A stretch of DNA of 64,000 nucleotides from assembly GCA_965153355.1 (NCBI GenBank), contig OZ231128.1:19096001-19160000 (forward strand). Direction: 5' to 3'. The notes beneath the pieces were generated by a model. It was not told the origin of the DNA. It ran no database searches and was given only the letters and a program-made list of their open reading frames with translations. Shown here in pieces: positions 10,706 through 25,814 of the stretch (positions within the stretch are counted from its first letter, which is position 1; each line of letters begins with the position of its first letter). Source of the stretch: Flaccisagitta enflata. Taxonomy: Eukaryota; Chaetognatha; Sagittoidea; Aphragmophora. The position numbers and the translations under genes were made by a program.

Positions 10706-11335
10706 ATTTTGCATCAATTCAGATTAAGTCAATGTTTACAGTACTTTATGTAGATGTATGTAGTGGGGGGGTGATGTATGCATTTAGATAGCATCAAACC
10801 ATAGTGCGATGTTGATGGTATGAGCCAATGATACGGAGGATGTTTTGCATCAGTTCAGCTTGTATCAAACCAAAGTGCAATGTCAATGGTATAAGCAAAG
10901 GACAATGATGGTCTTTTGCATCAGTTCAGCTTACGTCAATCCACAGTGCAATATTGATGGTAGAATCAAAAGTCATTGCATCAGTTCAGCTTGCATCAAA
11001 CCACAGTGTAATGTCAACAGTTCAAGCAAAAGACAACAAGGGTGTTTTGCATCACTTTAGCTTGGATCAAACCACTGTGCTATGTTGATGGTGCGAGCCA
11101 AAGGCAGTGAAGGTGTTTTGCATCAGTTCAGCTTGCATCAAACCATAGTGTGCTATCGATGGTGAGGGCAACAGATAATGAGGGTGTTTTGCATCAGTTC
11201 AGCTTGCATCAAACCACTGTGCGATGTTGGTGGTGCGAACCAAAGACAATAAGGGTGTTTTGCATCAGTTCAGCTTGCATCAAACCACTGTGCGATGTCG
11301 ATGGTGCGAGCCAAAGGCAGTGAAGGTGTTCAGGG
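10706..11335. repeat. About 70-bp tandem repeat, roughly 9 copies
   Basis: Units contain GCATCAGTTCAGCTTGCATC then aaaccacagtgcgatgttga, spaced about 70 bases with one 60-base unit. Substitutions are common, so this is an older array than the 81-bp one. Confidence 0.85.
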
Positions 11336-11520
11336 AATAAAGGAAGAATTGATGACATCCAACTTCGCAGCACAAAACTTGAAATGAATTTCCCTTTCTT
11401 TTCTTTTTTCTCCTTATTTCCACTTTTTATCCTTTCCGGGGCTGTTCGTAAACAGTCTTTGTTCAAGTCTAGTCACAGCTTCTTTTGTACGTACCCACCA
11501 TTGCCTTCATCAACCATTTC

Positions 11521-11690
11521 CAGTCGCGTTCACGCAACTCTGTAAGCTACTATTTAGTCGGTTGGTTTGTTCGTTAGTTGTTCGTTCTGCTGGTCCTTTG
11601 GTCGGTCAAAAGCCTCTTTTGTGGTGCTAACTGCCCCGGCCCACCCGCAGACCGCATTCCCACACGCGACTGTTGGGTTGACGACGTTGT
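11521..11690 (-). mobile_element. Family A element, diverged
   Basis: CAGTCGCGTTCACGCAACTC then TGTAAGC and TCGG/TTGG repeats. Near the end, CACACGCGACTG is complementary to the start CAGTCGCGT. Confidence 0.55.
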
Positions 11691-11872
11691 ATTTTCCTCT
11701 ATGCTCCTTTTTTTTTAACTCCCATTTTTTCGTTCCTCATTTTCATTTTCCAGAAAGGAGGATCTTCTTTTATACCTAGATATCCCATAAGACCGTGTCG
11801 ATTTTTATTTTCGTTTTATGATTTTCTATTTCAATTTATTTTTTCTGCTCCCTTTTACTGCACTGGCTGCAC

Positions 11873-12236
<364 letters not shown>

Positions 12237-12448
12237 GAATGCCATGCTTTGGAGCAAAAAAAAAAAAAGAAAAAAAAGAGGGAGAAAAAAATAGGAAGCT
12301 GTGGATTTAACTCGATTGATGATTTTGCTCGTTGCTGTTGGCAGACAGAAAAGGGAATAAGTCCCACAAGTCATGCTTGGAATTTTCTTCTGCTGCTTCT
12401 CCTATCGAGATGAGAGAGATAGAGAGACATCTAAAAAAATGGCAGGGA

Positions 12449-12450
<2 letters not shown>

Positions 12451-12498
<48 letters not shown>
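12451..12498. repeat. (GA)n microsatellite
   Basis: A perfect GA run. Confidence 0.95.
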
Positions 12499-12502
<4 letters not shown>

Positions 12503-12823
12503 CGGATGTGATGACTTGAAAAAGCGGAGTGATCAGAATGAGTGGATTGAGCGTTGCAAGTCAACAAGATCGAAAACAACTCAACGACATTTCAACTATT
12601 CTTACTAATCTTGGCCATAACAAATGACGGCAGAATACAGTTTTAGAGCCTCTCCAAGCGACCTGTTTGTTCCAGCTTCACTGCCCCTCCCCATTATAAT
12701 CATGAACGCTGAACTTCCCTCGAATACATTGCCTGTAGATTCTTCATGGGCAACAATGAAAATAATGTAAATACATTCTTAGAAAAAAAGTACACCTACA
12801 CATTCTACTCAAGATATCTCAGC
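12499..12823. other. Intergenic, nothing recognised
   Basis: Ordinary composition. One phrase, TCACTGCCCCTCCCC, faintly recalls family A. Confidence 0.3.
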
Positions 12824-13129
12824 TTTTTAGATGCGTCCTCGCATCTCTATAAGAGGGTCTCTCCGTCCGTCCGTCCGTCGGTTGGTCCGTCCGTCCGTGT
12901 GTCCGTTACGCCTGTTCAAAATATGCTGATTTCGGCAGTCTTTGGCCACGGCAATGTCATACACCAACATAAACGATATTTAAAGAGTTTTGAGAGGCTC
13001 ATTTAGCAGTCCATTTTGAAATCTGTCTGTCCGTCCATCTGTCAATCCATATGTCACTCACGTTCAGCGCGATATTCAGTACACACAGTGACACAGTCAG
13101 GACGCATCGTTGTCTGATCAGGCTTGTTT
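12824..13129 (-). mobile_element. Family A element, GATGCG subfamily
   Basis: On the + strand: TTTTTA, hairpin GATGCG-TCCT-CGCATC, TCTATAAGAGGGTC, then a CCGT tract and GTTACGCCTGTTCAAAA. It ends CAGGACGCATCGTTGTC and TGATCAGGCTTGTT. AGGACGCATC near the end is the exact reverse complement of arm plus loop GATGCGTCCT. It matches the copy at 17908 along about 305 bases. Confidence 0.85.
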
Positions 13130-13383
13130 ATTTACTACATAGATGAAAAAAAAACGGAAACTGTATCCTTAACCATTTAGGAACCGCAAGTAAAAATCTC
13201 TTTTTGAAAATCCAGAAAGTACTGATTCTGTAGTCTCTCCGTTTTTGCGACAGTCAAAAGTTTTTAGCGGTTGAAGTTTTCAATTGACTATTCTGTCGAA
13301 ATATATTGATTGAAATAACAAAAAAACAATCAACTCATGGAACTCTCATTGTGTCTCTGTTTGTGTCCGTGTTATTCCTGTAT

Positions 13384-13700
<317 letters not shown>

Positions 13701-14438
13701 TCAGTCAGCATTATGTAAATTGGTCGAATCTCCCTTCCAAGGTCACGTGGATTTTATGTCAGTCTCGCCAAAGTTGGAGTGATTTACGTAGAAATCACTT
13801 CCTGTCTCTTACTCAACTTACTCAAAAGCAGGTTTTTAGGAAAGCTAACGTTTCTACAGCGAGTTTTAGCGCAAGAGTCTCACTTATGCTGCGTTGAAGT
13901 GAATAAGTGACGGTATGAAGGAATGAAGGAATGAAGGAATGAAGGAATGGCAAATTGATTGAATGATGTAGCGGGGATAGCATGCGGATGAAATATTCAT
14001 TGGGGGATTTAGTATTGATTGATTGATTGATTGATTCATTTCAATAAACTCAGTGGGCAGTGCCCACTGGGCACTCAGTTGGCAACAAAAAGTAAAGTGG
14101 TTCTTTGCGTGTTAGATTATATGATTGTTTTTTTCATTTTTCTCCATCGAAATGGAAAAAAAGGGATTTGATATAATACTACCACCACATCTGAAGCACT
14201 GGATTTTATAATGCAAACCCACAATCTCGCAAAACCTTTTAAGATTTTTCTGTCGAAATTTAATTGGATTTTCAAAGATGATATGGAACTTTTTTTTCTC
14301 AATAATCGTTTTTATTCCTAATATCAGGATTTTCTGGATATAGAATTTTGTCTCCAGGATAAATTCGCCGGTAAAATATTTTTTACGTGAATTTGGGATT
14401 TTGATGAATCTCTGTTTGCCCGTGGACGGGTATACTGA
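13701..14438. other. Intergenic with minor repeats
   Basis: A 9-bp GAATGAAGG-type repeat at 13913-13948, (ATTG)n at 14012-14036 and a small palindrome GTGGGCAGTGCCCAC near 14053. No gene is seen. Confidence 0.6.
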
Positions 14439-14439
14439 T

Positions 14440-14537
14440 GGAAAGATGGATCCTCATTTAAAAAAAATCCCACTATATAGGGCCACTTTCTCATTTTGGG
14501 GTACAGGAGGGCGGGGTACATGAGGATCCATCTTTCC
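14440..14537. repeat. 98-bp foldback
   Basis: GGAAAGATGGATCCTCAT is repeated inverted as ATGAGGATCCATCTTTCC, with a 62-base loop. Confidence 0.75.
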
Positions 14538-14591
14538 TGTACCGATATGTACACAAAAAAGTAGAATATTCGTGCACAATAGCTTATGATA

Positions 14592-14931
<340 letters not shown>

Positions 14932-15106
14932 CGCAAACAGTTGAATCGATACGCACAAGTGTGTGAAAAGTGTTTTCATAAAAACAGTAGCATGATAATT
15001 TGTTTCTGTGTTGGATGTATTTTCATACGAATTAAATTCATATATGTAAACGACCCGTGAAACAGACGGAGGATACTTTGGAAGGAAGGGAGACAGGGTG
15101 ACCGTA

Positions 15107-15110
<4 letters not shown>

Positions 15111-15200
<90 letters not shown>
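15111..15200. repeat. GA then (AC)n microsatellite
   Basis: AAGA/GA units, then about 30 AC dinucleotides. Confidence 0.95.
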
Positions 15201-15202
<2 letters not shown>

Positions 15203-15556
15203 AGACAGAGACAGAAAGAGAGACAGAAATCGTCTTAACCGGAAAATAGAGACTTGGTTGAGACTCAGATGTGCTCGATTTTGGCCCTTTTGCTCATTAG
15301 GATACCAAAGGCTGGAAGCTCGAGGGGTCCTAACTAGTTTAACACTTCTCCACTTCCTCTGCTCTTTTTCCCTTTCATCTTTTATTCTCTTGAGTTTTCA
15401 ACATCATCCTCATGATCATCATGATCATCCTCTTCTTTAGATTCGGTTTTCAGATTCGACCTGGCAAATCTATCAGTAGGCGTGGTTGTCCATTTGTCGA
15501 TCAAAAAGGTGAATATCCATGAGAATATATGATGCTGTAGAGAACGCGTGTAACAT
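15201..15556. other. Intergenic, nothing recognised
   Basis: Ordinary sequence with a short ATGATC/CATCCT motif. No convincing frame is seen. Confidence 0.35.
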
Positions 15557-16068
15557 TTGGGTGCTTCACATAGCAAAAGTTGGGAGTATACCTTCACCCT
15601 ACTTAGACAATGTGGAGGAGCAAAAATCATAAAGATAACCTTTTTTCTAAAATTCCTTTATCTTCCGTTTTTGTTTTGGCCTTAAAGTTCTCATAGATTT
15701 TCCAGAATTCAGGAAAATCCTGTGTAGTTTTGTAACAAAAAGGATAATTATTTGTTTTAGAAAATCATAATATTTGTTTAAAAAAACACAAAAATCCTAA
15801 TATAAGCTATGAGACAGCTTATAAAAAAAAAACAAAATTACATTTCGTTAAAAAACAGAAATTTTTAAATGCTAAGTCAAACAATATTAGCATATTGTTT
15901 TATCCCACTGCATTATGCAAATTGGGTCCTCAAAAACAATTTTCTAAAAAATGAAAGATGAACGATTTTTGATAAAAAAATAATGGTAAAGGTCTTAAAA
16001 TTAGTTAATCCACATTAGGTAAAGAGGGCAAAAAGAAATAACCAACTTTTGCTATGTGAAGCACCCAA
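15557..16068. mobile_element. Miniature TIR element, 512 bp
   Basis: The first 27 bases (TTGGGTGCTTCACATAGC and onward to AAAAGTTGG) are repeated perfectly inverted at the right end (CCAACTTTTGCTATGTG then AAGCACCCAA). Weaker symmetry continues to about 65 bases (ACAATGTGG against the reverse complement ACCTAATGTGG). The interior is AT-rich and non-coding. I could not find a TSD, so the superfamily is open. Confidence 0.75.
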
Positions 16069-16185
16069 GTGTCTCATCGAGTGTAAGGGACAAACGATTC
16101 ACTATTCTGATATATGTAAACCTAGGAGATGTAGACCAAAGAGATGTACACCTGGAATATGTTCTTGCGTACAAGTTTGCAGGCA

Positions 16186-16337
<152 letters not shown>

Positions 16338-16637
16338 TTTGAGTGATTGCACTTAATTCACCTCATCCATATTCACCTATCTATCTAATTATTTTCGTGT
16401 CTTTCTATCGAAGGTTTTTGTAGTTTTCGCAACATATACTTTTTGGGTGAAATATTTCCTCTTCATATGAATCTAACACATCATTTTTTTTACTTTCAAT
16501 CTCATTCCTTCTTCCTTCATTTCCTCTCATATGTCCTCCCGAATATCTTTCTTCATCTCTTTCCTCTTCCTTGATATTTTTTTCCCTTGTAGTTCCCTAT
16601 CTTCTCTTCACACTTGTTCCTTAGTTCTTTTCCATTT

Positions 16638-16638
<1 letters not shown>
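16338..16638. other. T-rich intergenic DNA
   Basis: Pyrimidine-biased, with nothing recognised. Confidence 0.35.
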
Positions 16639-16702
<64 letters not shown>

Positions 16703-16724
16703 GGTCGGAAAGAGAAAAGAGAAG

Positions 16725-16813
<89 letters not shown>

Positions 16814-16815
16814 GC

Positions 16816-16856
<41 letters not shown>

Positions 16857-16952
16857 GTTTGTTGTTGTTGTTGTTGTTGTTGTTTTGTTGTTTTTTGTTG
16901 TTTTTGTTTGTAGTTGTCCTTCGATGTGTGTTGTTGTTGTTGTTGTTGTTGT

Positions 16953-17011
<59 letters not shown>

Positions 17012-17112
17012 GCTGTTGCTGTTGCTGTTGTTGTTGTCGTTGTTGTCGTTTTTGTTGTTGTTCATATTGCTGTTATTGTTGTTGTTTATGTTGTTGTTGG
17101 TGTTGTTGTCCT
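16639..17112. repeat. (GTT)n array, 474 bp
   Basis: GTT repeats with islands such as GGTCGGAAAGAGAAAAGAG near 16702. Apparent poly-Cys and poly-Asn frames are artefacts. Confidence 0.97.
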
Positions 17113-17900
17113 TCTACTTTTTCTCTTCGTCTTTTTCTTTTTCTTTTCCTTTTTCCTTTTTTTTTCGTTTTTCTTTTTCTCTTTCTTCCTCTTCTTTTTC
17201 CTCTTCTACTCCTTCATCTTTTTCTTTTCTTCTTCTTCTTCTTCTTCTTCTTCTTCTTCTTCTTCTTCTTTTTCTTCTTCTTCTTCTTCTTCTTCTTCTT
17301 CTTCTTCTTCTTCTTTTTCCTCGTCTTCTTCTTCTTCTTCTTCTTCTTCTTCTTCTTCTTCTTCTTCTTCTTCTTCTTCTTCTTCTTCTTCTTCTTCTTC
17401 TTCTTCTTCTTCTTCTTCTTTTCTTTTTCTTCTTCTTCTTCTTCTTCTTCTTCTTCTTCTTCTTCTTCTTCTTCTTCTTCTTCTTCTTCTTCTTCTTCTT
17501 CTTCTTCTTCTTCTTCTTCTTCTTCTTCTTCTTCTTCTTCTTCTTCTTCTTCTTCTTCTTCTTCTTCTTCTTCTTCTTCTTCTTCTTCTTCTTCTTCTTC
17601 TTCTTCTTCTTTTTCTTCTTCTTCTTCTTCTTCTTCTTCTTCTTCTTCTTCTTCTTCTTCTTCTTCTTCTTCTTCTTCTTCTTCTTCTTCTTCTTCTTCT
17701 TCTTCTTCTTCTTCTTCTTCTTCTTCTTCTTCTTCTTCTTCTTCTTCTTCTTCTTCTTCTTCTTCTTCTTCTTCTTCTTCTTCTTCTTCTTCTTCTTCTT
17801 CTTCTGTCTCTTCTTCTTTCTTCTTCTTCTTCTTCTTCTTCTTCTTCTTCTTCTTCTTCTTCTTCTTCTTCTTCTTCTTCTTCTTCTTCCTTTCTTTTTC
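17113..17900. repeat. (CTT)n array, about 790 bp
   Basis: A pure pyrimidine tract on the + strand that starts directly after the GTT array. Runs of more than 300 bases have hardly any interruption. Such mirror-symmetric purine/pyrimidine DNA can form triplexes. Confidence 0.97.
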
Positions 17901-17907
17901 TTTTTCT

Positions 17908-18216
17908 TTTTTTAGATGCGTCCGGAACGCATCTCTATAAGAGGGTGTGTCCGTCCGTCGGTCCGTCCGTCCGTCCGTCCGTCCGTCCGTCCGTCCGTCG
18001 GTCCGTCGGTCCGTTCGTCCGTCACGCCTGTGCAAAAACAGCGTTTCTCGGCTGTTTTTGGCCACGGTGAGATCCTACACTGAAACAAATGATCAACCAA
18101 CATGTTTTGAGTCTTTTCACCCGTCTGTTTGCCCATCTGTCTCTCGATACATATGTCACATGATCAATACACGCTGAGACACAGCCCGGACGCATGGTTG
18201 CCCGGTCGGGCTTGTT
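17908..18216 (-). mobile_element. Family A element, GATGCG subfamily
   Basis: TTTTTTTA, hairpin GATGCGT-CCGGA-ACGCATC, TCTATAAGAGGGTG, a 60-base CCGT/CGGT tract and GTCACGCCTGTGCAAAAAC. It ends CCCGGACGCATGGTTGC and CCGGTCGGGCTTGTT. CCGGACGCAT near the end is the exact reverse complement of ATGCGTCCGG in arm plus loop. The loop differs from the copy at 12824, and the distal partner has changed to match. Confidence 0.85.
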
Positions 18217-18360
18217 CTTTTTCTTTTTCTTTTTCTTTTTCTTCTTCTTCTTCTTCTTCTTCTTCTTCTTCTTCTTCTTCTTCTTCTTCTTCTTCTTCTT
18301 CTTCTTCTTCTTCTTCTTTTTCTTCTTCCTTTTTTTCTTTATCTTCCTCTTCTTCTTCTA
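18217..18360. repeat. (CTT)n array
   Basis: It continues the pyrimidine composition of 17113-17900 on the other side of the family A copy, as if the element had split one array. Confidence 0.9.
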
Positions 18361-19365
18361 TTTCAAATCCTTCCTCATCTTCTTCTTCACCTCCTCTCGC
18401 ACCACAACTTTGTTCTTCGTCCTCTTACATTTCCACCTCTGAGTTTGCTTGACGTTGTTTTGTGGCAATTTAGTATTTGCTTCATCTTCGAAACACATGC
18501 GGCATTAATACCCATGACGCCAGTTGGTTGTTTCCAGGCTTTATCTTTTGGCATGCCAGACATCCACTTTGCAATTTACCAACATTTCCCTTTTACCGCC
18601 TAATATCTCTCTTCAAATTCCTGTCAATGCCCCCCCCCCTCCTGCTAACAAAACCCCATCACAATCATTGTCAGTTTTGTCCTTTGTTTATCATTTAATT
18701 ACCCCCCCCCCTTCTCCCTCTTGACAATCTCTCTCCATAGTGTCCCCACGTTTTAAATTCTCTTTTGAGCCTCTTCTATTCTTGCATCTTATTTGTAGCG
18801 ATTTTTTCCCTCTTTTTCTTTCAGACTTCTCCCGAGTGCCTTCCACTTTGTTAGACTCCTGTCTTCGCTCTCATGATTGATTGCCATTTTTCAAACTGTT
18901 CTCCTAAATTTTTTTTTTTGTTCTTCCTTTGTGGAAAAAAATTCTTTAAATTCATTTTTTTCCTGATTTATTTTCTTTCTTTCAAGCTTTCGTTTCATCT
19001 TACGTCTTTAAACTAAGGAGGCCGCTTTTATGCAAATTGGAGCACGGAAGCTTCTTTGTAACGCTTTTCTTACTTGATTTCTTTGAGCAAGATGATGGGA
19101 GTTCATGGGTTGATAAGAACGAAAATTGGTTCCTTATCAGTAAAGTGTAGAACAGGGAGTTTCAAATCAATTGATTTATAAGAAAACGATGCCATGCTTT
19201 AAAAAATAGGAAGATAATTCTGAAAAAAGACTCTTGAAGCTCTAAAGCTTCAATTTTTTCTCAAGTTGGGTCACAATATTGATGAAGTTAAAGGAATGTT
19301 TATAGTCTAAGTGTTTTTCATTTTAAATTCTTTTCTTCCAATTATTTTTTTTTTTCAAACGAATT
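18361..19365. other. Pyrimidine-rich intergenic DNA
   Basis: C and T rich with C runs near 18629 and 18703. No gene, hairpin or element recognised. Confidence 0.4.
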
Positions 19366-19446
19366 GAGCTACAGATCCCAGATTGGTCTCAAATCATTGA
19401 TATCTAAATTCTCTTTCATTTGAGACCAACCTGGGACCTGTAGCTC
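19362..19446. repeat. Hairpin carrying the GAATTGAGCTA motif
   Basis: GAGCTACAGATCCCAGATTG then GTCTCAAAT is repeated inverted as ATTTGAGACC and AACCTGGGACCTGTAGCTC. The left flank AAACGAATT makes this a version of the motif found in the element ends at 52.1-52.4 and 55.5-56.0 kb. Confidence 0.7.
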
Positions 19447-20835
<1,389 letters not shown>

Positions 20836-20932
20836 CTCAGCCGCCTGCACGTGACTCATTAACCAGCAATAAACATCAGTGCTCCTGCCCACCCGTAGGC
20901 GACTTGGGTAGCCGTGTTTCCGGCCTTGCTTA
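20836..20932 (-). mobile_element. Family A element lacking the tetranucleotide tract
   Basis: AGCCGCCTGCACGTGACTC then ATTAACCAGCAATAAACATC. It ends GTGCTCCTGCCCACCCGTAG, GCGACTTGGGTAGCCG and CCGGCCTTGCTT. The CGGT/CCGT tract has been lost, which leaves about 95 bases. Confidence 0.7.
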
Positions 20933-21294
20933 ACCAGGAATCGCCTTAATGATGCAAAATCAATTGTCTTAGGTAAATGGTTTTAATGTAATCAGTCACC
21001 CATCTTTCTGCACTTCTTTCACATACTCTACTTTTGATCGTCACCTCCTTCATTCGCTAATTACTGACTCGCATTTATCTTGTCTTTAACATCCTCTTCA
21101 ACGTCAGCCTCCTAATCTCCTTCCTACTTTTGTTCATGTCTTTTTTATGTTTCCCCTTTATTTTTATATTCTTCTTCTTTTTGTCCTGTTTGTAGTTCAT
21201 GAAATCCTCCATCTTGCTCTTCTGTTTCTTTTTTAAATTCTCCTTTTCTTTCTTTTTCTTCCTCTTTTTTCTTTTTCTCCTTTGTCCTCCTCCT

Positions 21295-21339
21295 CTTCTT
21301 TTTCTTTTTCTTCTTCTTCTTCTTCTTCTTCTTCTTCTT

Positions 21340-21370
<31 letters not shown>

Positions 21371-21600
21371 TTCTTCTTCTTCTTCTTCCTCTTCTTCCTC
21401 TTCTTCTTCTCCTTCTTCTCCTTCTTCTTTTCCTTCTTCTTCTTCTTCTTCTTCTCCTTCTTCTCCTTCTCCTTCTCCTTCTCCTTCTTCTTCTTCTTCT
21501 TCTTCTTCTTCTTCTTCTTCTTCTTCTTTGTCATCTTTGTCTTCTTCTCTTCCTCTACTTCCTCCTCTTTCACTTTCTTCAAGTTCAACCCCTCTTATTC
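21295..21600. repeat. (CTT)n and CTCCTT tract
   Basis: A pyrimidine array with CCT variants. The plus and minus frames (poly-Ser, poly-Leu, poly-Lys) are artefacts. Confidence 0.95.
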
Positions 21601-21789
21601 TTCTCCAGCTACAGCGTGGCCTTCTTCACCATCATCATCTCCTCCTGGAACTTTTTTTTCTTTGTTTGTCGCAACTTTCATTAGGAAACTTCAGCGGCCG
21701 CTCATTTCTCTTGAAAGAAGCATTTTTCCTTTTCTTTTTCACTTAAACGCAGAAAAAACATTTCTCCTACCGAATTTGCATCTCCCTCG

Positions 21790-21899
<110 letters not shown>

Positions 21900-22154
21900 C
21901 GTTTCCTCTGCTATCGTCCTTCACGTTGCAGTTATTTTTTTTATTTCCTGAATTTCCTTGGTCTTTCTCGCGCATCAGTTGTAGACTGGGGAGAAGTATC
22001 AAGAAAGCTAACTTCATTATCCTTCTTTTTTCCACCTGCACGCAGAAGTTGCCCGTATTTCTTTCATTATGGATTCTCAGAATTGCTTCTTCCTGTCTCC
22101 TTATCTTTTTTCGGTGTTCTCCCTTCAGTGCGTTTATGCAACTTTCTGTTGGTT

Positions 22155-22480
<326 letters not shown>

Positions 22481-22670
22481 GAACTCCTTGTTTCTTTTCC
22501 ACCTTTCTTCGGTTCATCTCCAAGAACTTTTCATCATCGGCAAACGCCAGTGCAGTCTTTCCCTGGGCTTCCATTTTCCCAAGAAACAGAGCGAACCGTA
22601 AATGCTTTATTCATTCTTTTCCTATTTGTTTTGTTCCTGATCTTGCTCTTTTTCTCTTTCACTCTCTCAC

Positions 22671-22888
<218 letters not shown>

Positions 22889-23663
22889 CTTCACGTTCGA
22901 AATAGTTGAACGAAGTTAAGTTAAGTCACACAGGTTACATTTCATCAGTTCATCCTAAGATTTATCTACTCAATCACAGAAATTTCAGTAACCTACAAGT
23001 TACAAGCGACTCTATGAGCCACTACAGTTCACTAGTGCCCCCAGTAAGGGAGTACGAGATTTCCCAAAAATGAGCAAACTTTAAAAAACGGCCTCAGATA
23101 CTCGATAAACCTATGAGTGGGACCCTACTTAGTGGCAAATCACCAATCAGAACTCAGTCGGTATAAAAAAACCCGCGGGTGGGCTCAAAAACCAAATCGT
23201 GACTAATTTTTAGATAATTTTTCGCACTTAGTCAGATTTTAAAAGCTTATTTGTTCATTCAAATTTCAACTTCATAAAAAAGTAAAGCACTAACCAGGCA
23301 GGATCAATATTTCTCAAAAACATGAATTTAGCATGTGCTTTAAATATACAAAGGAGCACCGCTTAAGTACACCCGCTAATAAGGCATGCCTGCCAACAAG
23401 GCATATAACCTGTGGTCTCATGAGAGATTTTTGTAGTTGTGTCTACAGTGGTAATAAGCCAGTTTCACTATAAGGCATAGCTTTGCTCAATTCCCTGGCT
23501 CTAGTGAAGCTCAATTGTATTTTATTCATTTCTTTTCAAATTAACTCTATTTTGTTAATTTAAACGAGCTCAGTAGTTTCCTATCAGTTACCCCCCTCCT
23601 CCCTCTCTCTGTCTCCTTCTTTTCTTTCCTTTCTTTTCTCTCTCTCCCTCTCACTCACTCACT

Positions 23664-23809
<146 letters not shown>

Positions 23810-23820
<11 letters not shown>

Positions 23821-25152
23821 ATCTGGAAGGCCCAATTGGCCAGGATAAACTGAAAGCAGCCTTACTTATCATTTCTGACAAAAGCAAAGTAAAAGACAAC
23901 TTAGGTGCCCAAAGGAACTGACGTTGAAGTTTGTTGCAATGGATAATTCTTCAAATTAATGGTACAGAGCTGAAGAATTCAGTGCATTTGAAGAGCAAAG
24001 AGGACGTAGAAATGTTATGCTGATGAAGGAGGGAAGAATTGGCAAGGCTAGGCATTTGACCAGCTAGACAGCTTTTTAGCATATCTTGAGTAAAAGGAAT
24101 ACTGTGAGAAAAAAGCAGTAAGTACTCATGGAAAGATTCAGTTGAAGCCACTTTCAAAAATGTTTACAGAGGATGACAGAGGATGACAGCAAAGCAGGAG
24201 AGAATTACTCTGGACACTTCTCACAACAGCTCAAAGCTAAAGGAGGTGTAGCATTTCAGGCCATAAGTGACAGATTGGTTCTCAAATTGATAAACAAAGC
24301 AATTGCAAAGGGAGCTGAATGCATGCTCAAAACCAAAAAATTGAAAGCCAAGCAAATGGAAGTTGCAGAAATTAAGACAGATTGGTCCAGGGCCCAAAAG
24401 GATTTGATGGAGTCCAAACATGCTCTCACTGATCCAGAGGCAGATAAGCTAGCCAAAGAGCAGTCAAAAAACAAGGCAATGGCCTAGTGCCAAGATAATG
24501 GCAAGAAACAAAAATGTGATGCTCCATTGACATCTCAAAATGGAATTCACAAATGCTACAATTGAATCAAGATGTTGAAGAAGCAGAATTAACTGTCCAT
24601 TTTGTGCAGGGAAATCAAGTTGAAAAAAATCATTTTTTTCTGAGTTGCTTAATGACTTTGTTTATTTCAAGCAATGCAATATCAGTTCCAAACAAACGTA
24701 TGAAAATCTACTGGCATTACATTCTGTTGACCAATGCAATCAAGAATTCATTACAGTTGATGATGTTTATGAAGCAACTAATATGCTTGATTCACCCACA
24801 GCATAGTCTCAAACAAAAATGAAGATATCTGCAGCAGCCACTTCAGCTGATCCTGAACTGGACTTCCAATGGCCACTTCAGGAGAAAGAGTTTCTTATTA
24901 CTTTGGAAGTAGATGGTTTGAATCTTGGGTCAGTCCAGTCATACAACTAGGAGCTAGATACCACTATTGTTCAAGCCCTCACCACTCTGAAAACTTGTGC
25001 AAAAGGTGATGTAGAGAAAACATATGAAATTTACCCAACTGAAAAAGTAGCATGTGCTTGAAATCACGCCCTTTGTTAGATTTGCCAAAAATATTAAGCA
25101 AAAAGATTTGGTCTTTGCACTTCTCAACAGAGAGGTCATTGAGGCTCCGTGA
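23810..25152 (+). pseudogene. Decayed protein-coding region of unknown family
   Basis: One translation can be followed for about 1.3 kb with normal, non-repetitive amino-acid composition, broken by stops and frame changes. The longest intact piece is 24173-24487 (about 104 residues, charged, Lys/Glu/Gln-rich, possibly helical). Readable pieces include WYRAEEFSAFEEQRG near 23960 and DLVFALLNREVIEAP near 25105. In-frame stops lie at 23957, 24065, 24077, 24119, 24143, 24485, 24563 and 24590. After a +1 shift near 24591 there are more at about 24621, 24804, 24948 and 25059. A second shift at 25060 leads to a final stop at 25150. At least one more shift lies near 23900. Cysteine pairs (HKC, then NCPFC after the shift) near 24555-24605 could be a metal site. 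I do not recognise the family; its position between TIRs suggests a transposase or element-borne protein. Confidence 0.55.
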
Positions 25153-25814
25153 ATAACTCATCACCTCTAATGCCCAAGAATAGCAGCACAATAGAGGTTA
25201 AGAAAAATTCATGACCATTCATGATCTGACCTATGATTTAACTCTCCCTCTTACACAAATCTTATGAATTGGATGATTGCACTGCTGTTTCATAGAACTT
25301 TGAAATGCTTACTATTTCATTACAGATCACTAGCTTAACTTAGAGTTTGCTAGGTTTTATCTATATCATGGCTAGGAGCTAGTTAAATAGCTTGATATAT
25401 TGATTTCAGTAACAGTTTTCTGTTTTTGCTCGTTTTTCTGCAATTTTTATTATTTTTTACCCACTGATACTTTTTTTGTACTAAATTTCTAGTTATTTTT
25501 TTATCAAAGGGATGAAGAATGCTACTGAGGCATGGTATGAAAAACAGTAGTTTAGAAAAGTAAAAAAAGATTTTGAAAAGTTTTAGCTATTTATAAAAAA
25601 CGCTAAAAAACGTTATTAAAACAACATAAATAATGCAAAAATCGTTTTTGGGGCCATCCGCGGGGTATTTTTTGAGTGACAGCCCCAAAATTGGTGGAAA
25701 ACCTCATATTTTGGGCCCACTGACATGAAAATCAAGTATCTGAGGCGAGATTTTGACTTGCCCTACACTCGTACTCCCTTACCCCCAGGGTGGAAAAAAG
25801 TTCAAGTTGAGTGA

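Noticed and set aside
16531-17940. A 469-codon frame, the longest in the window
   Set aside because: It is the GTT and CTT arrays read as Cys, Phe and Ser runs; the other frames are equally open.
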